Assembly (NCBI GenBank): GCA_029891345.1
Contig: CM057005.1
Span: 63,143,260-63,207,259 of the forward strand
DNA length: 64,000 nucleotides
Direction: 5' to 3'
Source of the DNA: Dryococelus australis
Lineage: Eukaryota; Arthropoda; Insecta; Phasmatodea; Phasmatidae
Below are positions 22,747 to 35,817 of this stretch, piece after piece. The notes under the pieces are model-generated. The model did no database searches and had not been told where the DNA came from. It saw only the letters and a program-made list of their open reading frames with translations. Position 1 is the first letter of the stretch. Each line of letters starts with the position of its first letter. Made by a program: the position numbers and the translations under genes.

Positions 22747-25516
22747 AATGGAGACCTGAAGTGAATACCATAGTCACTTAATCCGAATTAACTATATGCG
22801 TATGGACTTCATTCAATGTGAGGCCAGTATCGCGAGGGGCATCAGAATAAGGCGGAGGCGTTATGTATTTTAGGTGCCCGACCGGTTTTAAGGTGGGCCT
22901 AGTGGGCTTTCTAGCGGGAATGAAGTCAGGAGTAACACACACTACCCTTTGCAGAGACTGTACCTTTTTAATGAAGGGACATGGCATGCTCCTCCTCGCT
23001 GGCTGACACGCTGGGACGTCTGGCGGTGGAACAGCTGCCGACCCTGGCTGCGTCGAAGTAGTGCTGTAGTTGTTGATCATGTTCTCTGAGATGATAGGAG
23101 GGGTCTCCATCCAATGCCTGTTGAGGCCGAAAATGGTATCTCCGTACCTTTGAATTGATTTTATGGCCTAATGCTTTTCTCCGGGAAACTTAATCAGAGG
23201 TTGAAATAATGGGGTATTACTATCAGACTCTGAAGGAGGTAATTCGGTAATTGCATCTATGATGTCTTTGATCTCTCGCTTCAGCCATTTCTTAACTCCA
23301 CCTTGCCGGGAGTACAACATGAGGAAAGAATCTGAGTGCAAATTGTCATGAGGTTAAGCCGGGATATACCATATTTTGGCATGTATAGGCCATGTCAGAA
23401 GTTTTTCATGAAAAATTTGGGATGGTTAATATTTCAATTATAGGCTGCACAGAGTTTTTGTATTTCTATAAATATTGATAAGTTACGAATCTGTACAAAT
23501 ATAATAAATTCCGGCTAAATTTCTCCCCTGCAAAACATTTGTGATGGAAAATTTGTATTATTTTGCAATGTTTACTAATCTACATTGTGTGATTACTATT
23601 CCACAGACGGTAACGTGACTTGAGAAAGCAAAACCACAGCGACATGTTACACAAAATGGAGTCCAACATGTTTACATTTTACACGTACAGGATGAAAGTT
23701 ATTTTGTTTATGAATGTGCGTGAACAAATAACTGCAAAAGTGGAAAAAAATTTTTTTCCTCCTCATCGTCTTCTTCTTCCTCTAAGTTAAAACATTAAAG
23801 AAGTACTGTATGCTGAAAAATTTCTAAATATGTGTTTGGGGAAAAAAAATTTGAATGTGCCGATATCTCGAATATAAGACGCATATTACTTTTTGTAGTA
23901 ATGTGCAGCCTATATATGCCGAAATACGGTAAGCCGGTCTTAACATGTACTTCTGAACACTGTGACTCTATGCCGTGATATCACACTCTGCTGTTCCGAT
24001 CCATCCTTGGCAAGCGGGGGATGGAACTTTCGGCCATTACAGCGGTGGAACAGATCTTAGGATAGTTTAACGTCATTTTATGCAGAAACATTCCTTCAGG
24101 TGTGTTATCCACATTGGGTTGTGTGGGCTAAGGCACTTCGTACTCCAATCCGGCCTTGGCAAGTAGTGACGGAGTTGAAAATGCTTAGATGCTCGATAAC
24201 ACGTGTAGAGTAGTTCCTTAGGTGTTTAGGGCACTCCCTAGCTGGCAGAACTCAGTTTGCCTCTTAATCTGTATGGAGTTTCCTTAATGGTTGTTACTCA
24301 GTTCAACCGGCTTTTCGTTTGAGAAAAATGAAAGAACCTTGTGTAGCTTAAAGGCCTAAATGTGAGGTTCAAAACTAGAAGTGAATACTCTCAGCAAAAT
24401 TAAGTTGTAAAAGAAATACTTTTTTATTAAATGTATTTTACACATGGTTTCGCATACTCCTATCAAAATTAAGAATATTGGTTAATGGAAGTTATCCCTA
24501 TTTTAATAGACCAGGCAAAGGCGGTCTGGATGCAAAGCTAATCCTTACATGGGCAAAATTAATTTGGCAAGAAAGATTATTTTATTAAATGCTAATTAAT
24601 TAAAGAAGCCTAATTGATTACTGCAGAGTGTTCTGAACGAATGTAGGCTAAATAGGCCATTACCAGAAGGGCAATTGAGAGCTGTTGCACTAGAAGGTGA
24701 GCAAAAGGAGGAGCTTGTCGAGAGGGGACGTAGTCGTCGAGTCGTGTTACCTCAAGGTGTTAAACCAAAGAATGCGGGGAGGTTGGCGAGGGCGACATTG
24801 TCCAAGAGCTGCTGGATCTGCGGTGCTGGTGGATGCCGAATAGGTTACAAACCTCTGGTGATTGTCAATTACTGGCACAAAGAGTTCCCGGCCATTACAG
24901 CGGTGGGACTCTGGGGTCTAACGGCTGGCGCACCCTGCAGACAATCTCCTGATTCAGCCAGCGGTGGAGAAGGGTTTGTGAGGACTTACCCTCTGCTGAC
25001 ACCTGTGAAAGTGCAGTGCCTGGACTGCCTCAAGGCTTAGTTCTGCTGGTCCTTTTATGCTAAATTTTGGAGTTTGTAGGGGTTCAGAGGGTGAAGGGTT
25101 GAATATTCTTGGGACTGAAAGGGTGCCTTTCCTTTCTTATCTCCTGTGATGGAGGCATTGACATTTCTTACCTCCTCGGTAGGAGGTTCTGGAGGCTGTG
25201 ATGCTCCAGTAGAATGCGTGCTGCCCTCCAGTGGCACGCTGTGTAATTGGCACAACCTTTGCTGGAGCGTACAATCTTTGGAGAGGGGTATTGATGTGAT
25301 GATTTCTGGGGGAATTTTGGTGAACAGTACAATCTAGGCGCACATGTCTGTAGTAGCTTTAACCGCACCAATGTACCCTGTAGGCACGTGTCCTGTTTCA
25401 AGTACTGTTGGTAATGTTGGATCTGCCCCATGAGGAATAGTGTGCTACAAAATGGGGCAAAGTCATTTGATAGAGTACGCATCATAAAAGTGCAGGAATG
25501 TATCATGCATGCGTCA
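22747..25516 (-). mobile_element. LTR of gypsy-like family (copy D, minus) with nested insertion
   Basis: The minus-strand 5' terminus is TGACGCATGC at 25516. It is followed by the shared GACTTTGCCCCATTTTG, CAACAGTACTTGAA and GTGCCTACAGGGTACATTGG blocks, the last three also present in the 53995-54752 copy. The 3' part includes a block equivalent to the GATTTCATTCC segment of the 58824 copy (around 22910). A 567-bp TIR element is nested at 23365-23932. Without it the LTR would be about 2.2 kb. Confidence 0.6.
23365..23932. mobile_element. Non-autonomous DNA transposon nested in LTR copy D
   Basis: Terminal inverted repeats of about 24 bp. The left reads TACCATATTTTGGCATGTAT and the right, reverse complemented, reads TACCGTATTTCGGCATATAT. 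Both continue into AGGC. The interior is AT-rich without coding sequence. The word TAAGCCGG occurs within a few bases of both ends (23356-23363 and 23930-23937) and may be an 8-bp target duplication, but four extra bases on the left leave that uncertain. The superfamily is not assigned. Confidence 0.6.
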
Positions 25517-25777
25517 GTTTTTGGAATAAATTAGCACAAAAATCGCACATGATGTGTAGTAACTAAAAAATTACTACTACTTTTTTTTGCTGCAACTACG
25601 TATCATCACATGTGCGCAACGTGTCTACGAATGATGCAACACTGAACTGCAGTAACCCAAGCCAACATTACCTCTCCTATAATAAGGTGGAAGGATGCCT
25701 AGTGTACATTATGTACCCAAAGAAAGACTATATTAAATTGCCTTGCTGTAAATAAAACCCCGTGAAATGGGAATATA

Positions 25778-25952
25778 CAGTGAAACCCTGTTAAGACGTT
25801 TCAAAAAAATACGTAAAAATGTATGCTTATTAAGCAGGAAAACTTCTTAAAAGGGTAAAATTGTGTATTTGTAATAGACCAAGTGCAAACACTCTGAAGC
25901 TTAGTAAGCAGGACAACTTAATAACAGAAAACTTCTTAAGAAGGTTTTACTG
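25778..25952. mobile_element. pogo-like MITE, copy 1
   Basis: 175 bp with ends CAGTGAAACCCTGTTAAGACG and, reverse complemented, CAGTAAAACCTTCTTAAGAAG, flanked by TA on both sides (25776-25777 and 25953-25954). The CAGTRAAACC start and the TA duplication fit the pogo/Tigger branch of Tc1/mariner. The element is non-coding. A second member of similar size lies at 38163-38334. Confidence 0.75.
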
Positions 25953-25969
25953 TACAAGTAAGCCATGCC

Positions 25970-28230
25970 AGTGCATCTGCGCCTGAGATCTTGCAGGCGA
26001 TGCAACCTCGTATAGCAGGGAGGCCGGTTTCCAACCTACAAAGGGAGGAGCTACCCCTCCACTCCGCATAGGAGAATATATCCCTGCACTGCCACAGAAT
26101 GGCAGTTCATATCAACAACTCTCCTTCACACAAATCATGCCAAGTTTCTCTGCTCTGTTTGCTCTCTATCGCTTTCCTCACGAGAGACCAACAGTTGATC
26201 TTCAGCTACCAACACCGGAATTCTTCCTGCGCGCGCTAAAACCCCAGAATAATCGTCTTAACACTTGGCATTGCCGTCAACACCCACACCCTGTACTTCC
26301 CCTTAAGTCCCTTCAGGACACCCAACACTTAGCTTCAGTTAAGGTTTAGTTGTTATCGCGTCTACATAGTGGTTGCTCTGTGCTCTTTTATTTTTGCTCA
26401 TCAGTCCAGGCTCTTCAAGCCAACAGCCACCTTCACCTGTCTTTGCTTCCTTCTGAAGAGTTTATCAGAGCCTTGGTTACAGTAGGAGAGTACGGGTCAC
26501 AGTGTCTTATTCTAGAGAGAAAAAAAACACGTTTCCAGTTTAACCACCGCCTGCTCTTTCGTGTGTGAATTGTGCTTAGTCATTCCCTGTAAGCGACACC
26601 CCACAACTGAGAGGCAGGAAACCGCGGAATTAAAACTTATTTACCGAACTTAGTGGAAGACTGTGGCCAGTCCCCTGAAAAGGACTGGACGTACTTCAAT
26701 AAACACAACGCATTAGATGGCCACCCATACTGTAGACAAGGCACATAAAGGTATGTGGTGCACACATATGGTAGTCACAACCACGAGGAACACACACGAC
26801 AAAGAGGCTAGATTCCCTTGGTCAGCTAACCCACTACCTCCAACTCATATATAAACAGGCCTGACAAGGAACTATCTACCCTTTCCGAATTACTCTCTAG
26901 CTAGCGTTATTGTTGCCGGCCACCTCGTTGCGGAAGTGTACCGTAGTGCCTAATTCCCTGGTAAATGCCTTTCACCCACAGGAAGAGTAGTAAGTGGAGA
27001 GACAGCAGGGCAGCTGCTATCCTGTATGGTAAACCAGCTCTGATTAAACCAAAAGCCTCTGCCTTCAGCGTTTTGACTATTCGAGAATGAGCTCATGCCA
27101 CCTGCCGACTGTTGAGGCATGACCTCACAGTCCCTCCCAGTCGTGTATTTGGTCCCATGATGAAACTCCCTAGGGCTGTACATCCAGTCATTGAGATCCT
27201 CTGCCTAGGCTTACCCTTAGACCTAGGCATCGAGCGCATCAATGACCTAAATGCAGCTTCACCAGCCAGCACCAGTGGCCCGACAGCTCGCCAGCCACAG
27301 GTGAGTGTATCTCCCTGCCAAGCCGTCCAGCAGACGCCATTGCCACCAACCACATTCGGGCAAGGAGATCTGCCATTGGACTAACGTAAACGAACACCAA
27401 CCAACCGGTAGTGGGAGGTAAGCCAGCGGCTCCGCCAAAACCCCACAATACAAACCAGCTCTATCGCATATCGACTTCATGCCAAGCCAGCAGCCTAACC
27501 GCCCGACACTCTATAAAGGCACTATAAAGACTAAGTGCTAGATCTTGCAGACCCCGCCACATTAAGGTCTGTAAACACCTTTTATTTGTATGCCTCATTT
27601 AGCACAAACTATGAAGCATTTTAAGCCACCTGATCACTGACGGGGAAGCAAATGTTCATGAAAGAGGCGTGATTTCTGGGTTAAGTAAATTATTTACAAT
27701 TCTAACTTTAAATTGAGTGACACCAGTGAGTTGAAATTGGGACCTGTCCTTCCGAACGGGAGGATGAGCCCAGCAGCGATGACAAGGTCGCCCCAGGTTC
27801 CGGCATCAGGAGACACAGAGGCAGACACCCGGACCCAGTCGCCCGAATGAGAGAATGAGCCCAACAGCCACACCAGCGAGGCCGAGGAGCCCAAAGACCC
27901 TCAGCGTCAGCTGACCACTCCAACTACTCCTGCCTAAGGAGACGCGGTCGACACCCAGTCCACGATGCGAACAATGCTGTGACCTCCACCAGGGTCCAAC
28001 TTCCAGAACGAGGAATTCAAAGAGCCTCGGCCTCTGACGGCCACCCAGCCATCGCCCCTTCAGGAGGAGAGGGCCCCTGATTGTCCCCCGGTGCCTGGTG
28101 GCCCCCAACGGGTCACTGCTGAGGGTAAGAACCCAGCACCATACAGCCAGTCAACCAGAGTGCAGCCAGTCTGCGCCTGCTGTGGCACATTCCAGCCCGG
28201 TCACTACAGAGAGTCTCCATAGTGACCTGT
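25970..28230 (+). mobile_element. Probable LTR of the gypsy-like family (copy E)
   Basis: GC-rich, proline-codon-like sequence with family words: TCCCCTTAAGTCCCTTCAGGACA (26298), CACCTTCACCTG (26430), CAGGAAACCGCGGAATT (26613, against CAGGAGACCGCGGAATA at 59768) and GATGGCCACCCATACTG (26715, against GACGGCCACCCATTCTG at 61380). The termini are not clearly preserved, so the limits are approximate. No gene is recognised. The various open frames overlap on both strands, as expected for GC-rich repeat. Confidence 0.55.
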
Positions 28231-31200
28231 ATCCCACTTTATGTGGCCATACTCTCAGCACATAGCCATGAAGAGGCGGGGCCAGCCAGCAAAGACCCAA
28301 TTTCAATTGTAGTGAGAGTAGTGAAGTGCTCCAACAAACAGTATAACCAAATGTTAGAAAAGCTGTAAATTGCTGTCCCTGTGAAAATTATGTGAAGTAT
28401 GAACAGACAGTTTTATACAGCCTTGAAATGCTGTGATAAATTATCGTAAAATCAGTGACAGACAGACTGTATATCTATGTCAAAATTACATAAAACATAA
28501 AGTTTCGGAACACTTGTAAAACTGCGCTGGTAACTTGTGCAAAGACAGATATAAGCAGCAATCAATAGCCGTTATTAGTCACAGTTGCCAAGTCGGTGAA
28601 AAGTGAAAAACAGACAGAACACACAACGTAAATTATCCCATAGCGCAGTGACTTTGTGCTACTTCAAACCAGAGTTTTCACTGCACCCGAGTATGATACT
28701 TAGTGCCAGTATATCAGTGTATATAGTTTGTGCAGACACATCCAGCTAAACCAATGTAGAAGACTTCCCATTAAAGATTATGTGACCAGGCACACGCCTG
28801 TTCTGAACCAAAGACTCTTTAATACAAGAACAAAAAAAATTTGTAAATAATTTTCAGAGAAATATTGTTGTAAATATTTTCCAAGGTTATTACTTGTCTT
28901 TTGAGGGTTTACATGTTTTTTATTCTCTGTACTTGGTCCATACGACAATTCTTAGCTTAAATTCATGTCAGTGTACTTGTGTTTGCTGTCACCCTACTTA
29001 GCTACCTTTCACACAACTGCTACCTGCCTTGTGACACGTTTAGGAATGCTACAAGGCAGAACCACATTTTCCTCTCCCTCAGCTCCACGGCAGGTAGAAG
29101 CCAGAAACTAACATGCCTCTCCTGAGTGGAGCCTTGTAAATGCTCCAAAGTGTTTGATTTGTTCATGTTCCGCTTGTGTTTATTTCATTTTCTTTCCCTG
29201 CAGGTTGAATCTGTCAAACGATTCCTGTACTACGTAACTACAGCCTTCAACTGACTTTTGTACAGTGGCACATTTAAGAAAGAAGGGCCCGTACATACAA
29301 CACAGGGCTATTATCTCGGGATACATCTCCTCAGATGGTTATGAATGCAACATACCGAATCTGAATGCTAACAAAGCTAATTCCTATATCGATAACGAAA
29401 TGAAAAGTAGTTAAATAAATTAATTTATTATATTTTTCTCATAGGAAATTTGCTAGGTACGTTTGGAGTTTGTCAACATCTCAACGATAACGAGTGAGCA
29501 CAGCACATAAAAAAAACACATCCTGAATGAGAAACAAAGATAATTTTTAGGCGGTTATGAATAATTTTAACCAAACACGTATTAAAAAACACCATGTTAG
29601 ATCTCAGTAAAATAGTTAAACCTTTGGGGTCAAATTAAACATTCATTGTGCACTTGCCAATTGTTACATAAATGTTTAGGTTATGTGTTTATAAACTTGT
29701 GTCCCACATCAACCAGCAATCGATACTTTCAACTTATAGATGTTGCTCGCATATAAGACAAATTCAGTGCGCACAGTTGTTGCCTATGGCACGGTTCACC
29801 GTAACTTCATAGTAGTTCAAGTTTACAACCAGTTTTAGTTAATGTTCACAATAAATGCGTAGTTTTAACATTGCATAATATGAGGTACAAACATTTTTTT
29901 GCTTATGTGATGAACTTTCAAGTCTGTCTGTCTGAATACGTGGAAGAATCAATTTTCACGACTATGTTTGATTCTTCAAACCATAATCGCGTACGTAAAG
30001 AGTCAATACAATACTTCTGGCATGAAACCACACTTGTATTTTATTAACATTTACCCATTTTTTAAAATTGCATTACTGAGATGTGAGATTTTTATCACAC
30101 TGGGTTCAGTTTCACACTTTTCATAGCAGTTAAGTCTGTAAAACTTGCAGTTTAATCTCCTATTTATTACACAGTAATGCAATACTCTGTTGGACATAAG
30201 GAAAATAGACACACAATACTGATTAAAATCTGAGGTGCCTAATTAAGATTGGAAACATAATGAAGTGTTCAGTAATATAAAAAGGTTTTTCCTGTGATAA
30301 TTCAGTTTTGCTATATTGTAAGTAAAATTAGATACTGACAATTATTTTGCACCGAATGCAGTTTGGACTAATTTGTAGTCATTCTGTTAAGTTGAGGTTA
30401 TGTTTTAATGTTTCACTAGCCATGTGTGTGGCAAACGTGGGGTAGAAACTTTGATGTTATTAAGCGCACGTTGTCTTCTTTTGCTTTTTGGGCAAATAAT
30501 AATAAATAATTTAAGTTGCCCAAAAGCATGTCTTTGTTTCAAAGTTCGAAGCAAAAATTTTGATTTTGAATACAAAGCCGAATATTAAAAATATTAGATT
30601 CAAATTCAAATTTTCGAAGCTTTGCCCACCCCTGCCTACAAGCACCAATCACAGATATGGCTACAGAAATTTGGTTCCTACAACCATATTTTTGTCAGTG
30701 CATTGACTTGAATACATGTATCGATCAAGTGACGCTGTAAAATTGTTAAAGACTGCGAATGTATTCCTGTTACAGTCTAATCGCAATATCAACAAATTTT
30801 TTTAATCAAACATTTGAAAAATCATCCCTTTTATGACGAGTTTGTTTGTTTCCTAACTATGCATTTTATACATGTGATGAATATTTTTGGTTAAATTGAA
30901 CTTTTACTTATATTTTATTTGTAAAATCACAATTAATTTATAATTGATAAGAATAAAAACAAAAAGAAATTGTGTTTGGTAACACCTAGAAAGAAATAGT
31001 TCCCATGCAAATTTTCATTAAATTGAGAAAGCACAAATGCGACGCATTCTCTCTTTGATGTAATTTTGTAGACTTTGTTAGGTTTTGTTTACATGAGGTG
31101 GAGGAATATCCTGAAAAAACAACTTCAGCAGGTACAGATAAATTGTAAATAACCATGAATAGAGACTATGGGACAACTCTTACCCTATCGTCTATAATAC

Positions 31201-31838
31201 AGACAGAAAATTATTTCTGTTGATGCTAATTTTCATCAGAATACTTTTCATTAGACTTAAATCCACAGAACTACGTTCCATGTTCTTGCTGCCAGCATTA
31301 CTGTATTGGCTCGTGGTTGACGGAGCAATTTTGAAATAACCTTTGAAAAAAGTTCCCTCTCCTTAATTGCATGTATTTCAATGGGCAGTAAAGTTGGCAG
31401 CAATTTGAGAATAGTAGTTCTTTGTTAGCACTGTATTAGAAGTGCAATGTTTATATTTGTGGCAGCAGCGACAATAATAAAAATAAAAATTACAATAACG
31501 AATATAATTATGACTGCAGTAATTAATAACAATAATAAAAATAATTATTTGTTCATATTTTATTGTGCCACCCAACAGTTTGTGCCACCCAACAGTAATA
31601 ACAATAACAGCAGCTTTCAGAAGTTTTCAATCGGCTGCAATTAGCCATATTGGCTGACACTTTAAAAATAACCAGCATATGTAGCAGATGTAAAGTGGGT
31701 CATAAGCAGGACCCACACCGTTTCCACAGTTTGTATGCAATCAATGCTCTACTCAAATACCTGTAGTGTCTATAGTGTAATGTAATGTTGCATTTTGTAA
31801 TTTTGAATTTTGAATGTTTGAATTTTTACTTTTTGTAG
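28231..31838. other. Long AT-rich intron stretch
   Basis: The rest of this intron, before the acceptor TTTTTGTAG. It is AT-rich, with low-complexity AATAAT/AAAATTAC sequence near 31440-31640. I find no exon, no inverted-repeat element and no recognisable protein relic in it. Confidence 0.5.
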
Positions 31839-31941
31839 TGGTTTCGAAGAATTGAAAACTATCCATGAGCTCCTTTGCTGGAGGCTGCAAGACCAGGAAC
31901 TGATGGAAAATAATGTAAAATTAGAACATGTTTTTCAAAGG
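31839..31941 (+). CDS. htt: huntingtin exon
   Basis: The first base completes the codon left by the exon at 22530-22657. It reads GFEELKTIHELLCWRLQDQE and NNVKLEHVFQR, aligned with vertebrate [20 protein letters not shown] and ATHHLYQ. The similarity is moderate but order and phase fit. The donor is AAAGG|GTAATT and reading on would meet TAG after two codons. The exon ends in phase 0, but the next recognised exon needs two bases before it, so an exon is missing between them. Confidence 0.75.
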
Positions 31942-32604
31942 GTAATTTAGAGAGACTAAGTAGGCCTTCAAGGTAAGAATAAATCTTTGGTATGTTATCT
32001 TAGTCCATGTTGTACTGTATGTATACGTATTCTGGAAACTAAGTACATTAAGATATTAAAACCATGAATATGTTACATTGTGAAGTTTGAGGGTCTGCAA
32101 GTTACTACGTAGAAAAACGAGGAAAATAAACTGATTTTAATGTGCTAAAGTTACAATTGTGTGCAATATGTTTGCAAAAATAGTATGTACAGGATCTCTT
32201 CAGTGAAGTTATTTTTTTAGTATAGTTTGATTAATGTGTTAATTTAACAATTAATAAGTTACTGATAACTAATGAGCCTACTTTACTCTCCATGGGTGCA
32301 AATACATTTTAGTGAAGTTGTAATATTGCATTCGTCAAAGTAACTGGACATCACAGCTCAATTTAGCTAAGTCGATCTGGACACAAAACTTCAAAGGCGC
32401 CATATTGAAATTTAAAAAAAATTTCAAGTCTTGCATTAATTCCTTTGTATTTAAATTCTTAAGAAATTCACAATCGTCGAGTAATGCAAAATTCCAAACA
32501 GTCAGATTGTGTGACTCCCGTTGTGACAACCTTCCGCACTATCAAATTGTGTCTCAGCCAAACTTTATCAAATTTCTAGAACATTTTCGAAGGAAAAATG
32601 TACA

Positions 32605-32829
32605 ATGTCAAAAAAACTTTTTATCTACGAAGCTGACGAAACCTCAACTGCGACTTCAGAAAAAAAAGCCAGCTACACTACAGATAAATGTCCAAACACG
32701 TCCACAACTTCAAACACTGATGAGATATTCCTATTCCACGTGGCATCAAAGAGAAGAAAATATTACACTCGCTCACAAAAGAAAAAGGGGACTAACCAAA
32801 TATCCTATTTAAATATTGTAAATAAATAA
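32605..32829 (+). other. Unrecognised 74-codon open frame
   Basis: It begins MSKKLFIYEADETS, is rich in Lys, Thr and Ser, ends FHVASKRRKYYTRSQ..., and is followed directly by overlapping AATAAA signals at 32819-32832. An overlapping frame starts at 32405. I do not recognise either product. It could be a chance frame, a transposon remnant or a small retrocopy. It is not the missing huntingtin exon. Confidence 0.15.
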
Positions 32830-32969
32830 ATAACTTTCATTGTTACAAAGTTATTAAAAAATTATATTTTTAAGTAAGCATTGACATCTCATTAACAGCA
32901 ATATCATTAAAGAAGATATCAGAAACATGTGAAACAGTACAATGGCAATTAAAATACACGAGTGACTTA

Positions 32970-34025
32970 CCTGGATTCCCCCCTCATTCGCTCTAGGCCT
33001 TAGGGTACCTGCGCAAACCATGGTTCAAGGTTGTCTCGCTCAGCTACAACATTACACTGCCTGATTGCATGCTCGTTGCAGAGAGTCTACACCTTCATTG
33101 AGCCATTATGTTACCTCCTGATACTAGTATCTGAGTCACCACTGTATTTTGAGGTTACCCTCACCCTTTGCATGTGTGTCAATTGCGCCCCTTTATTACG
33201 TTGTTGGCAAGATAGGTCTGACTCTTCAGGCCCTGTGCTTGTTTTTGTTGGTACACCAAAAGACTTACAATCATACTCCATCACTGCACATCTGTTCGCT
33301 TTCAGCTCACTTTCTTTCTAGATACCTAATCCCTCCATTTCCTGTTTTGACCACATTAACCTCAATCATACATCTAGGTGTTGGCATGAGGCATCCTTAA
33401 GGCTGCAGATAGGGGCATCCTTCATTTCGTTGGGGGTTGAGGTATGACGATAACCTCACCTTGCCAATCATAACCAGAGAGGAGTGCTTTAACCATTACC
33501 TAACCTTTCTATGGGGCACTTGGTTACTGGCGATAATATTGCCACCCTGGGTGCTTCTTGAAAGATGGTAGAGGTGGTGCATAGGGATGCAACTCATTAA
33601 CCTTTAGACGGGGACTCAACATGCTGGAGATAATCCTGCCCTACCTGAAATGCTGGGAAGGATATACAAGCTGCTAGGGCACTGCACCTTGAGAGGCCAT
33701 TGCTCTGGAGGCCGTCCAGGATTATCCTCCTCCATCTGGCACTTCTCCCTGACCACCATCGTTATTCGTTACCCCATATTGCTTTGACTAGTTGTGCCAG
33801 CATCTGCGGGACACCTGCCTACTCAGTATATCCCACCACGAGGCGGGATGGTGAAAGGCAGCCAGGAAGGTTCTAGTCTTGGCTAGAAAGGTTACAGGGT
33901 AGTAACAAAGACCCAACCATGTATACATCATTCCGAGAAAGAAGGCTGCCCATCAGGGAATCACCGTTGCTGACACCACCGTTGATTTGCACCAGTTGTT
34001 CCCCCCCCCCCCCTTTTTTTTCCCC
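32970..34025. repeat. GC-richer repeat-like insertion
   Basis: A block of markedly higher GC than the surrounding intron, ending in poly-C/poly-T (about 34002-34025). It contains sequence such as CATCTGCGGGACACCTGCC and GGAAGGTTCTAGTCTTGGC. Composition and homopolymer ending suggest a retroelement fragment, but no reverse transcriptase or terminal repeat is recognisable. It lies in the interval where a huntingtin exon is expected but not found. Confidence 0.4.
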
Positions 34026-34094
34026 CTGTAAAGTTTTTGCTGTATTCTAAATTTTTTTAGCCAGGTACTTATTAATGTAGTGCTCTTTCAACAG

Positions 34095-34392
34095 GTTTGG
34101 CTACAGCCAGGTGTGTTTGGAATATTTGTGGACTGGAACAAGAATCCTTGGAGAGAACAGTGTACCAGGAACACACGTGAATGGGACAGGTACTGTAGTG
34201 GGAGCTCTGCAGTTTGCTGCTGGAGACATGAGTCGTGTGAACTTGAAAGTGCACCATTATATGTTATGTATGTGCATTGCAGTGTCCAGTGTGTGTCTGG
34301 AGCGGGAGCAGTGCCTTGCGGCCAGTGGGCTGGACCTGCACTCCTGCCTACACTTTCTGCTGGATCTCTACTCCCAGTGGACGCTTCCGCAG
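34095..34392 (+). CDS. htt: huntingtin exon (longest in window)
   Basis: 298 bp. It starts with the last base of a split codon and ends in phase 0. It reads FGYSQVCLEYLWTGTRILGE at the start, parallel to vertebrate [20 protein letters not shown], and ASGLDLHSCLHFLLDLYSQW at the end, parallel to AGVDIHSCSQFLLELYSRW. The middle replaces the vertebrate acidic, proline-rich loop with a different sequence (about residues 25-75 of the exon). The acceptor is CTTTCAACAG and the donor CAG|GTACAT. Confidence 0.93.
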
Positions 34393-35817
34393 GTACATAA
34401 ACATCAGAACCTTTATGTTGGCTGTGCTGTAACGCAATTCAATAAAAGTATTTGACCTTACCAGAATAATTTATCATAAACATTATGATGTCATTCGTGA
34501 TTTTATCAATTTCAAAATAATTAGGAACACTGACTAGCATTGTGCTTCAGGTCAACCATAACATCTGCAGGAAACTGTACTCATAACATGCTTTGGTTGA
34601 GTCTTCCCCCGTGTCATTCATATAAACTATAAAATTGCTTATTTCCTGGTGGTGTCAACATCTTATACACGGATGACCATAGGAAGAGTATCTCTACTGA
34701 TCGTGTATTGCTGCAGTGTTTGTACTACCTTGTCCACTCTCTTATTACATTACTATTGACCACTGCTGAATTCCATTGTATCATACCTTTTCTTCCTTTT
34801 GATATTCCGGCTGTAAAAAATGATTCAGGTACCTGGAAAGAAATCTTTGTGGTCTTTCATGACTGTAGGAATTCTTGCAAGGGTAGGTTGGTGTAGAAAT
34901 CGTGAATAGACTTATTAAAAAAAGGAGTGCTTGTGACTTAAACCTCTTCTTCACACTGGAAAGGAACTGTGTATTTCAAGTGCCAGCTTACTGACTGGCA
35001 ATCATCACTTTTTTGCTACCACTTCAGTGTCAGACTGGATAACATGTACCATTGCTGGCTGTCACTTTTATGCCTTCTGCATCTCATCAGTGCGACACAC
35101 TTTTCATTTTACTACCGACCTTTGATGCCTCGCTCCGAGACACAAGCAAAATGTTAGCCTTAACAAGTTTAGTTTTCTGTCTGGTAAAGAACCTACCATA
35201 CTCACAGCAAGCATCCTACGTCCATATTACTAATGTAATTGTTGGTACTGTTCTATTTGTTTTTAAAAAAATAAAGTTTTAATTATCTAAATAATGGAGA
35301 AACTAGCACTTTTGTTCTAAAAAACATTTCCCTTTCTACAAAACTACTTCAAAATATTTGTACAAACTCTTCAAACATATGGTTTTATTTCAGTCTAAAT
35401 TACATTCACTCGTGCCTGTTTATCACAACATAAACCCTTCTTTTAGTAATGATTTTTACTATAATAATTAATTTATTAACACTACAGCCATGTATTTACT
35501 GTGGCCATACATAGCCAGTCTTCACATAAAATGTGTGCGATATAAAAAGTTTAGGAAAGACAATAGTGTTGTGGCATCAAAAACAAAACCAAATTAATTC
35601 TGTAAATATTTCTAATGTTAGTCTAGGTCTAGTGTCGATATACATAAAACATGAAAGTAGAGAAATTTAGTGATCTGTGTATGTGCTTTAATGTAGTGTG
35701 GTGGTGGTGGTGGTGGTGTTTTTTTAACTTGGGACAAAAATTTATTTTTTATCTTCCTGTAATTTGTAATGAAACAGTGCATTTTTGTGAATAATATCAT
35801 ATTTTGTAAGTCAAAAT
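34393..35817. other. AT-rich intron
   Basis: Intronic sequence without recognised genes. It contains a (GGT)n/(GTG)n microsatellite at about 35697-35718. Short open frames around 34708-35282 resemble nothing I know. Confidence 0.5.

Noticed and set aside
32405..32812. 135-codon frame considered as the missing huntingtin exon
   Set aside because: The sequence is Lys/Asn-rich and has no similarity to the ISHEKLLLQIN region expected there.
35697..35718. GGT repeat considered for functional significance
   Set aside because: A short microsatellite in intron. The polyglutamine-encoding part of huntingtin lies at the other end of the gene, outside this window.
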